Positions 51,850 to 59,118 of a DNA stretch of 64,000 bases are shown here, in pieces; the stretch's first letter is position 1; the number at the start of each line of letters is the position of its first letter. The notes under the pieces are model-generated. The model had not been told where the DNA came from. It ran no database searches and was given only the letters and a program-made list of their open reading frames with translations. Both the position numbers and the translations under genes were made by a program. The stretch is from CAYSZB01 sp964435475 (GTDB taxonomy: Bacteria > Chloroflexota > Anaerolineae > Anaerolineales > Anaerolineaceae): contig CAYSZB010000004.1 in assembly GCA_964435475.1 (NCBI GenBank), forward strand, positions 10,828 to 74,827, given 5' to 3'.

Positions 51850-53337
51850 ATGGATGCCAAGGTTGTGTTATCCCTGGAAAATATTACCAAGAGGTATCCA
51901 GGTGTATTGGCTCTGAACAATGTGTCAATTGACTTCCTTGAGGGAGAAGTCCATGCCTTGTTAGGGGAAAATGGCGCTGGCAAATCAACTCTTATCAAAG
52001 CGGTCTCCGGAGCCATTGATATAGATTCCGGAATTATAAAAATTAATGGGAAAGCTTATCACAAGGTCACTCCTTTACTTTCCAGGAGCCTTGGGATCGA
52101 GGTGATTTACCAGGAGTTCAACCTCGTTCCTGCTTTATCCGTGGCAGAAAACATCTACTTATGTGAAAGAATTGAGAACTCAGCATTATTCAACGCCAAA
52201 GAAATTGAGAAAAAAGCAGCCAGGGTCCTGGATCAATTTGGTGTGAACATAAACCCACAAAGCCTGGTTCAGGATTTATCAATTGCTGACCAGGAGATCG
52301 TTGAGATCGCAAAAGCAGTTTCAAAGAATGTCAAAGTATTGATCATGGATGAGCCTTCAGCTCCGCTAAGCGTTTCTGAAGTGGAAATGATGTTCAAGAT
52401 TATCCAGCAATTGAAAAATAAAGGTGTGACAGTCATTTACATCTCTCATCGTTTGGAAGAAGTTTTCCGGATTTCTGATCGCGTCAGCGTGATGCGCGAC
52501 GGCTGTTATGTCACAACCAAGAATACGATAGATACCAGCCGCCAGGAGCTGATAAATCTGATGGTTGGACGAGAATTGAGGGAAAGTTATCCTCCGAGGA
52601 AAAATCCGCCTGGTGAGGTTGCACTGGAATTGAAAAATATAACCGGCAACGGAGATAAAGATATATCCTTAATGGTGCGTAGAGGGGAAATTCTGGGAAT
52701 ATCTGGATTGGTAGGCGCTGGGCGAACAGAATTGGCTCAACTCATATTTGGCGCAGCCCACATGGAACAAGGTGAGATCCTTGTCAAAGGACAACCAGTT
52801 AAGATCAAGTCGCCTTTGGATGCCATTAAACATCGCATAGGTTTGTTAACCGAGGATCGAAAGGGACAGGGTCTGTTCCTTGATCTGGCAGTCAAGTGGA
52901 ATATTGTTTTCCCTATTGGCAAGCAAATTTCCAAATATGGTGTGATGAATACCAAAAAAGAAGATGAGATCGCCAGCCATTTCAAGGACCGGATCAATAT
53001 CAAGACTCCCAGCCTGTCACAACCGGTGATCTATCTGAGTGGTGGCAACCAGCAGAAGGTCGTCCTGGCGAAATCACTGGCTGCAGATTCGGACATTTTA
53101 ATTTTTGATGAGCCAACCAGGGGTATTGACGTTGGCGCAAAACAGGAAATTTATCATTTGATGACCGAATTGGCTGATAGCGGAAAAGCAATCCTGATGA
53201 TCTCTTCAGATATGGAAGAATTGTTGGGAATGTCAGATCGGATCATTGTTTTGTGCGAAGGTGAATTGGCTGGAGAAGTCCAAAAAGATCAATTTAACCA
53301 GAATTATATTCTCGACCTTGCATCGGGGACCAATTAA
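51850..53337 (+). CDS. Sugar ABC transporter ATPase with two ATP-binding domains (RbsA/MglA type)
   Basis: A 495-residue tandem ATPase, the usual RbsA/XylG size. The first domain has Walker A GENGAGKST (39-47), the DLSIADQEIVEIAKA signature, LIMDEPSAPLS Walker B and the YISHRLEE switch. The second domain has GLVGAGRTELA in place of a strict Walker A, as in this family, then LSGGNQQKVVLAKSL and FDEPTRGIDVG. It powers uptake with the permease that follows 18 bp later. Confidence 0.95.
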   Translation: MDAKVVLSLENITKRYPGVLALNNVSIDFLEGEVHALLGENGAGKSTLIKAVSGAIDIDSGIIKINGKAYHKVTPLLSRSLGIEVIYQEFNLVPALSVAENIYLCERIENSALFNAKEIEKKAARVLDQFGVNINPQSLVQDLSIADQEIVEIAKAVSKNVKVLIMDEPSAPLSVSEVEMMFKIIQQLKNKGVTVIYISHRLEEVFRISDRVSVMRDGCYVTTKNTIDTSRQELINLMVGRELRESYPPRKNPPGEVALELKNITGNGDKDISLMVRRGEILGISGLVGAGRTELAQLIFGAAHMEQGEILVKGQPVKIKSPLDAIKHRIGLLTEDRKGQGLFLDLAVKWNIVFPIGKQISKYGVMNTKKEDEIASHFKDRINIKTPSLSQPVIYLSGGNQQKVVLAKSLAADSDILIFDEPTRGIDVGAKQEIYHLMTELADSGKAILMISSDMEELLGMSDRIIVLCEGELAGEVQKDQFNQNYILDLASGTN

Positions 53338-53355
53338 TGGCCAGAGGAGTACTTA

Positions 53356-54363
53356 ATGAACGATCGATCTGAATTTTTCAGTAATATTGGCGGTAAGTTA
53401 GGCGCCATCATGAAAAAGAATGTGCCTTTTCTGATCCTGGTCTTTTTATTGATCCTTTTCTCATTTATGGCACCTAATTTCATGACATTTGGCAACATGC
53501 GGACCTTGATCCGCCAGGTATCGTTTTCAGGGATCAGTGCCGTCGGCCTTATGTTTGTGATGATCAGTGGTGGGATTGACCTTTCCCTGGGCTCCCAGAT
53601 CGTGTTCAGCAATGTCCTCCTGGCGATCATGATGGTTGATTGGCAGTTGCCCATTGGTGTGGCTATACCACTCATTTTGTTGGTGGGAACAGGATTGGGC
53701 GCAATCAATGGATTTCTCTGCATTAAGCTGAAGATCCATCCACTCATTATTACCCTGGGCACATCCCAGATATTCAAAGGCTTCGGCTACATCATCAACA
53801 GGTCAAGAAATATCATGGGCTTCCCAGATTCTTTCCGCTGGTTCGGTCAGGGGTATGTATGGGGCATCCCTGTTCCGGTCATTGTGATGATTGTTGTTGC
53901 ATTGATCGGATCCTTCATCCTGACCAAAACATACTTTGGCAGAAAGGTCTTTGCTTTGGGTGGTAATGAAGAAGCAGCGCGCCTGGCGGGGGTCAACCTC
54001 AATAAAATGAAGGTAATATTGTTCATGATCTGCGGTTTTGTCACCTCGATCACCACGGTTTTGCTGCTATCACGGGTTTTTGCGGGTCAGACCATTACTG
54101 GGCAGGGTCTTGAGTTTGACTGCCTAACCGCTGCGCTTTTGGGCGGTGTCAGCTTCAAGGGTGGCGAAGGTACGATCTTTGGTTTGATAGTTGGCATCAT
54201 CATCATCGGAGTGCTGAATAACGCCATGCAATTGGCCAGCTTTCCTGATTTTTCCCAGACCGTGGTCAAGGGAACGGTGCTCTTGATCGCTGTCGCCTTT
54301 GATGTGTACCAGAAAAGTCGAAAAGCTAAGAAGACTGTTGAAAAAGTCACCCTGGCAGAGTAA
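53356..54363 (+). CDS. Sugar ABC transporter permease (RbsC type)
   Basis: A 335-residue permease with about eight to ten transmembrane segments. Family patterns include GLMFVMISGGIDLSLGS, FALGGNEEAARLAGVN (coupling helix) and ALLGGVSFKGGEGTIFGLIVG. GAGGAG precedes the ATG. It completes the three-gene importer with the binding protein and ATPase. Confidence 0.94.
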   Translation: MNDRSEFFSNIGGKLGAIMKKNVPFLILVFLLILFSFMAPNFMTFGNMRTLIRQVSFSGISAVGLMFVMISGGIDLSLGSQIVFSNVLLAIMMVDWQLPIGVAIPLILLVGTGLGAINGFLCIKLKIHPLIITLGTSQIFKGFGYIINRSRNIMGFPDSFRWFGQGYVWGIPVPVIVMIVVALIGSFILTKTYFGRKVFALGGNEEAARLAGVNLNKMKVILFMICGFVTSITTVLLLSRVFAGQTITGQGLEFDCLTAALLGGVSFKGGEGTIFGLIVGIIIIGVLNNAMQLASFPDFSQTVVKGTVLLIAVAFDVYQKSRKAKKTVEKVTLAE

Positions 54364-54423
54364 TTTGCTTCACGTCGAATTCCTAAAGATGGGTTAAGAT
54401 AATTGTACTCGATAGGAAATAAT

Positions 54424-55347
54424 ATGGATATTTACCGGCGCTTTGACCCCAAGACACATTATGCGATTCAAGTGCAAGCTCCATCAGCTTACACCCATCA
54501 TATCAAAAGGCGTTACCAGAACATTCCCTATGCCGCCCTTTCATTATCCCAGGCACTTGACATTTATTTACCAGAAAGTGACGAAGGACCCTTCCCGGTT
54601 ATCCTATCAATCCATGGTGGCGCTTTCATGGGGTGTGATAAGGCAGATATGCAGGTTTTACCAGCGCTGGAAGGCTTGCAGCGTGGATATGCCGTTGTCG
54701 CTGTGAATTACCGCCTTAGCTGGGAAGCCACATTCCCGGCTCTGGTGCACGATGTCAAGGCGGCTGTGCGCTGGGTGCGGGCGAATGCGAAATGGTATCA
54801 TCTTGATCCAACCAGGATCGCTGCCTGGGGTGGGTCAGCTGGTGGTTACCTTTCAATCATGCTTGGCGTATCAGCCGGAGTGCCTGAACTTGAGGATCTG
54901 AGCCTGGGCTGCCCGGACCAGGCGTGTGATGTCCAGGCTGTGGTGGATTGGTTCGGACCGACTAATTTCCTCAAGATGGACGAACAGTTGGCTTCTGCGG
55001 GTTTACCGCCTTTTAAAGGCACAGAACACAGCGCTGAAGACTCTCCTGAATCCTGGTTGATCGGGGGAAAGATCACTGAGCTGCCTGAAAAAGTGGTTGC
55101 TGCCAACCCGGAAACGTATATTCACCAGGATCTACCGCCTTTCCTGATCCAACACGGATCGATGGATGCCACAGTTCCGGTTTTGCAGTCTATTGAATTG
55201 GCACAAAAGATACGGGCCGCTTGTGGGGAAGACAGGGTGACACTTGAAGTGCTTGAGGGGCTAGGACATGGCGATCAGCGATTCGATTCACCGCTTAATG
55301 TGACCAGGGTGCTTGATTTTCTCGATGACCAGCTAAAGAGGTCCTGA
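54424..55347 (+). CDS. Alpha/beta-hydrolase esterase, first of a tandem pair
   Basis: A 307-residue BD-FAE/HSL-like alpha/beta hydrolase. It shows the oxyanion HGG (64-66), the nucleophile elbow GGSAGG with Ser138, the acid in HGSMDATVP and the His in GLGHGD. ATG 54424 follows GATAGGAAA. There is no signal peptide, so it is cytoplasmic. It is 60 bp downstream of the permease and shares long blocks with the next gene, so they are recent duplicates or close paralogues. The substrate may be an acyl ester on the imported sugar. Confidence 0.8.
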   Translation: MDIYRRFDPKTHYAIQVQAPSAYTHHIKRRYQNIPYAALSLSQALDIYLPESDEGPFPVILSIHGGAFMGCDKADMQVLPALEGLQRGYAVVAVNYRLSWEATFPALVHDVKAAVRWVRANAKWYHLDPTRIAAWGGSAGGYLSIMLGVSAGVPELEDLSLGCPDQACDVQAVVDWFGPTNFLKMDEQLASAGLPPFKGTEHSAEDSPESWLIGGKITELPEKVVAANPETYIHQDLPPFLIQHGSMDATVPVLQSIELAQKIRAACGEDRVTLEVLEGLGHGDQRFDSPLNVTRVLDFLDDQLKRS

Positions 55348-55426
55348 TCATCCTGTGATATGGTGCCTGGTGAGGTTTGTTCAAATTAAGGACAGGTATT
55401 TCTGAGAAAAAACAGGGAAGAATAGA

Positions 55427-56323
55427 GTGGATCATCAATACCAACCCAAAATTCAAGTAAGCTTCGAAACACCGCCAGCCGATGTCTCCCTGGTTGAGCG
55501 AAAATGGCTTGATCTGTCCTATTCTCATCTCTCCTCATCACAAGAGTTGGATATTTATCTACCATCTGAAGGCAATGGTCCCTTCCCGGTGGTCTTTTAT
55601 ATCCATGGTGGCGGGTTCGCCGGGGGAGATAAACGCGATTTGCACGTTCTGACCTACCTGAAGGCCTTACAGTATGGTTATGCGCTGGTTGCTGTCAATT
55701 ACCGCCTGAGTGGAGAGGCGGTTTTTCCTGCTGGACTGCAGGATATCAAAGCGGCAATTCGCTGGCTACGGGCGAATAAGGATAAGTACCAGCTTGATAC
55801 TGAGCGCATTGCTGCCTGTGGTGGGTCATCCGGTGGAAATTATGCTGCCATGGTCTGCCTGACAGACCATGTGGCACTATTTAATGATGATTCGCTGGGC
55901 AACCCAATATTTTCGTGCAGTGTGCAGGCCGCTGTGGATTGGTTCGGTCCGATCGATTTTTTGACCATGGACGAACAATTGCTTGCGAATGGTTATGGAC
56001 CCGCTGAACACGGCCTGCCAGATTCGCCGGAATCGCGCTATCTGGGCGGCAGGCTTGCAGATGTTCCCCTGAAAGTTATCCTGGCAAACCCCATGACCTA
56101 TATCCACAAGGATATGCCGCCCTTATTGATCCAGCATGGCAGGCTGGATGCCCTGGTACCGGTGCAGCAATCGATAAAATTTGTGGAAAAGCTAACCCGG
56201 ATTGTACCGGCAGGTCGCTTTGAGTTTGATATCATAGAAGGTACAGGGCATGGGACCGAAGCATTTGATACACCGGAAAATATGGCCCGGGTGTTTGCAT
56301 TCCTGGATAAACATCTAAAATAG
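55427..56323 (+). CDS. Alpha/beta-hydrolase esterase, second of a tandem pair
   Basis: A 298-residue paralogue of the preceding gene. It has HGGGF (60-64), GGSSGG with Ser134, HGRLDALVP and GTGHGTEAF. Both proteins share the blocks YAxVAVNYRLS, AAxRWxRAN, AVDWFGP and MDEQL. It starts at GTG 55427 with AGGGAAGA upstream, and no better ATG is present before the conserved region. Its stop lies 4 bp from the convergent LarA-like stop, leaving no room for a terminator. Confidence 0.8.
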   Translation: MDHQYQPKIQVSFETPPADVSLVERKWLDLSYSHLSSSQELDIYLPSEGNGPFPVVFYIHGGGFAGGDKRDLHVLTYLKALQYGYALVAVNYRLSGEAVFPAGLQDIKAAIRWLRANKDKYQLDTERIAACGGSSGGNYAAMVCLTDHVALFNDDSLGNPIFSCSVQAAVDWFGPIDFLTMDEQLLANGYGPAEHGLPDSPESRYLGGRLADVPLKVILANPMTYIHKDMPPLLIQHGRLDALVPVQQSIKFVEKLTRIVPAGRFEFDIIEGTGHGTEAFDTPENMARVFAFLDKHLK

Positions 56324-56327
56324 TGAG

Positions 56328-57602
56328 TTAATTCTTTGAGTCCTGCTTTACGCGGTACAACATTTCTCCAGCACGGGGCACAACCAGCACGCCTTTATCC
56401 ATACGCTCTTCAAAATCATGGATATCGATCTTCGCCGGGTCCATATAGCCCAGGTTCAGGCGTGCGCAATCTTCAGCCGGGAGCTTGCTGGCCAGGGTAA
56501 CCCGCACATTCGGTTTTTCAACCCCGTTTTCCATTACACCGGAACCGCGTACATGCGTACTGTGTGCCAGTACGCCCAGGGGTATGTACTTAAAGCGTTC
56601 CCAATTTTGCAGGAAATACCCCAGGGTGTGGTATCCCACCTCGTAAATGTACTTGCCGTGGACATGGCTGACCACATCCAGGTGAGGTGCATAGATGATC
56701 ACTTCGCCCCCGGTCTCAACTGCCGGCTCCAACTTGTACATGGCCTTGGCCGCGGTCCATAATTCATCATACATGGCTGGTGCGCAGGATAACACCTTCC
56801 GGACTGGTCTCTCAAGCCAGGTGATGTTGCGTTCAGCCGAAAGGTCGGTAGCAGCCTGCCAGGCGGACTGTGTATCACCTACAAAGACACCTTGCAGCTC
56901 ATGTCCCTGCATCACGCAGGCGACCAGGGATGTTGCAACGGGCAGGTGACTGGCTGCGGCATGGATCATGCGCCTGACGGGGGTGTCTTTAATACCAATG
57001 GTACCCACCACGCCGGCCAGCGCCCCCAGCCAGTGGGTGGCATTGATCATGTCCGGGCCGGAAATACCCGGGAAGAGGTATTTTTCACCGCCGGAAAAGC
57101 CGACCACTTCATGAGGGAAGACAGGTCCCAGGATGAGTACATGATCGTAATCCATCACTACCCGGTTGATGCGGATATCTACCTTTTCAGGCAAGGACGG
57201 ATGCCAGAGATCACCAGCGATGTTATGGATATCGTCAGAGGACAGTTCACCAAGCGAGATAAGCTCACGAGGATCATCCCATACATGGTTAAATATCCTT
57301 GATTTCGTGTAGTAATGTTCTTTAATCTCCTGGTTCAAACCGAAAAGTTGAGTGATCGCCTGTTCGGAAAGAGGGGGATGCGTCCCCAGTGCGATCATGA
57401 AATCCACTATTTTTGCTGAGCGCAAGGTCTCGATCAGCATGATGGCCAGTTTGGGCAGGGGCAGGGTCCGGGTGTGATCGGGCACCAAGACAAGTACTTT
57501 CTTGCCGTCCAAATACCCTGCCAGGCTTTCCTGGAGCACCTGATTGACCTGGTCGTCAGAAATCTGTTCTCCTGGTTTAGCAATTCTTTGGTAAGTTGTC
57601 AT
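56328..57602 (-). CDS. LarA-family (nickel-dependent racemase/epimerase-like) protein
   Basis: A 424-residue LarA homologue. Residues known in lactate racemase are present: Asp42 and Arg45 in VPDHTR, His75 in GTHPP, His164 in FPHEVVGFSGG and Lys174, the residue that carries the nickel-pincer cofactor, ten residues after His164. Lar-family enzymes racemise or epimerise 2-hydroxy acids, including sugar acids. It lies 46 bp downstream of uxaC on the same strand, so epimerisation of an aldonate or uronate-derived hydroxy acid is the favoured inference. The cofactor-making larB, larC and larE genes are not in the window. Confidence 0.85.
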   Translation of the reverse strand: MTTYQRIAKPGEQISDDQVNQVLQESLAGYLDGKKVLVLVPDHTRTLPLPKLAIMLIETLRSAKIVDFMIALGTHPPLSEQAITQLFGLNQEIKEHYYTKSRIFNHVWDDPRELISLGELSSDDIHNIAGDLWHPSLPEKVDIRINRVVMDYDHVLILGPVFPHEVVGFSGGEKYLFPGISGPDMINATHWLGALAGVVGTIGIKDTPVRRMIHAAASHLPVATSLVACVMQGHELQGVFVGDTQSAWQAATDLSAERNITWLERPVRKVLSCAPAMYDELWTAAKAMYKLEPAVETGGEVIIYAPHLDVVSHVHGKYIYEVGYHTLGYFLQNWERFKYIPLGVLAHSTHVRGSGVMENGVEKPNVRVTLASKLPAEDCARLNLGYMDPAKIDIHDFEERMDKGVLVVPRAGEMLYRVKQDSKN

Positions 57603-57648
57603 GATCGATCCTTTGTGTAAAAAGAATATTTAATCCGGGACAACCTGT

Positions 57649-59028
57649 TTACAGGTGGTAGACTTTTTTTGCCAGGTCATAGCTCATCAGCTGAGCGATC
57701 TCCAACGCTTCGTCAACCTGTACCACGTGGCGGGCAACCTGTCCGCCCAGCCAGTTGGCAACCGCCCTGCGCCACAGGTCATGTCGGGAGGGGATGGTTA
57801 ACAGGTTGCGTCCATCGTCAATAAAACCGGCTGTATTGTAGATCCCGGCGATCTCCGGGACGCGTTCCAGGTAATTTCGCATGCCATGCCATGAGTCAAG
57901 GAACCACCAGGGCGGACCCAGGCGCAGGCATGGATAAACGCCTGCCAGGGGTGCCAGTTCGCGGGTCAGGCTTGGCTCGTCAAGGGTGAAAAGCAGCAGG
58001 CTGAAGTTGGGTTCTTCGCCAAATGCCCGCAGCAGGGGCATCAGGTTGCGTACATATTCAACCTGGATGGGCAGGTCATATCCCAAATCCGGACCGAATT
58101 GCGCATAGGCATTTAGGTTGTTGTTACGCTGCACGCCAGCATGCAGTTGCATCACCAGTCCATCTTCACAACACATGCGTGCGCTTTCAAACAGCATGTG
58201 GGCAATAAATCGACTTTCCTCGACGCTTGATACCATGCCGTTCAAGGCCCTGGCGAAGATCTCATCCGCTTCCCGGGGGGATAGGGGTTCGGCGCAGGTG
58301 GAAGGTACGCTGATATCACAGGCGGTTGCCCCCAGTTGGATAAAAAACTTCCGTCTTTGGTGAATAGCTTCCAAGAAACTGGCCAGATTTGTCACGTCTA
58401 CCTGGCTGGACTGGCTGAGCCTGGCGATGCCATCCCGCCAGGCTGGGGCCGAAATGAACATCAGGTTGTCCATGCGGATCGTTGGAATGATCCTTCCCTC
58501 CAGCGGGCTGCCCTGGAGTACCTGGTGGTAGGGCAGGTTATCCACAGCCTGGTCGGTGGTCGCCAGTATCTCGATCTGAAAAGTATCCAGTAGTTTTCTG
58601 GGTGACATGCACGGGGTTTTCAACTGATCAACGATTTGTTCGTAAATTTCACTGGCATTGTAGCGATCCAGCTTTTCTGAGATACCAAACACCCTCTCCA
58701 GTGCCAGTTCAAACCAGGCAGAGGATGGTGTTGCCAGGAAAAGGTGATAATTTTCGGCGAAAAGGCGCCATCCTGCTTCGGGATCAGGACATCTCTGGAT
58801 TGACTCAAGGCTGACCCCCTGGGAGTGTAGCATGCGGAAGATGTAGTGATCAGCCAGCACAAAAAGCCTGTAGGGATCGGGGTATTGATAACCGGGATCA
58901 CTGAACATGGCTGGATCAATGTGCGTATGCGGTGCAATGATCGGCAGGTCATGAATATTCTCATAAATTCGCCTTGTGTGGGTCAATACCTGAGGGTCAA
59001 GGTCAAAATACATATCCGGATGCGGCAT
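57649..59028 (-). CDS. uxaC: Glucuronate isomerase (uronate isomerase)
   Basis: A 459-residue amidohydrolase-superfamily enzyme of UxaC size. It interconverts D-glucuronate with D-fructuronate and D-galacturonate with D-tagaturonate. The metal motif HTH (His34, His36 in APHTHIDP) is intact, followed by ADHYIFRMLHSQG and the C-terminal DGRNLLTIPSRHDLWRR, all typical. It is divergent from a glycosidase-like gene and is upstream of the LarA-like gene. No uxaB, uxuA or kdgK is nearby. Confidence 0.9.
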   Translation of the reverse strand: MPHPDMYFDLDPQVLTHTRRIYENIHDLPIIAPHTHIDPAMFSDPGYQYPDPYRLFVLADHYIFRMLHSQGVSLESIQRCPDPEAGWRLFAENYHLFLATPSSAWFELALERVFGISEKLDRYNASEIYEQIVDQLKTPCMSPRKLLDTFQIEILATTDQAVDNLPYHQVLQGSPLEGRIIPTIRMDNLMFISAPAWRDGIARLSQSSQVDVTNLASFLEAIHQRRKFFIQLGATACDISVPSTCAEPLSPREADEIFARALNGMVSSVEESRFIAHMLFESARMCCEDGLVMQLHAGVQRNNNLNAYAQFGPDLGYDLPIQVEYVRNLMPLLRAFGEEPNFSLLLFTLDEPSLTRELAPLAGVYPCLRLGPPWWFLDSWHGMRNYLERVPEIAGIYNTAGFIDDGRNLLTIPSRHDLWRRAVANWLGGQVARHVVQVDEALEIAQLMSYDLAKKVYHL

Positions 59029-59065
59029 AAAATCAGCTCCTGGTGGCTTTTTTGTTCAATATCTC

Positions 59066-59102
59066 GATATAATTCTTGATAATGTTCTTTAGGAATTATA
59101 TC
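59066..59102. promoter_or_regulatory. Inverted repeat in the uxaC-glycosidase divergent region
   Basis: GATATAATTC (59066-59075) and GAATTATATC (59093-59102) are perfect 10-bp arms separated by 17 nt. Each arm contains a TATAAT pointing toward its own gene, so the repeat may hold divergent -10 boxes or a regulator site. Matching -35 boxes are not clear. Confidence 0.55.
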
Positions 59103-59118
59103 AGTTAAGGAATCTACA

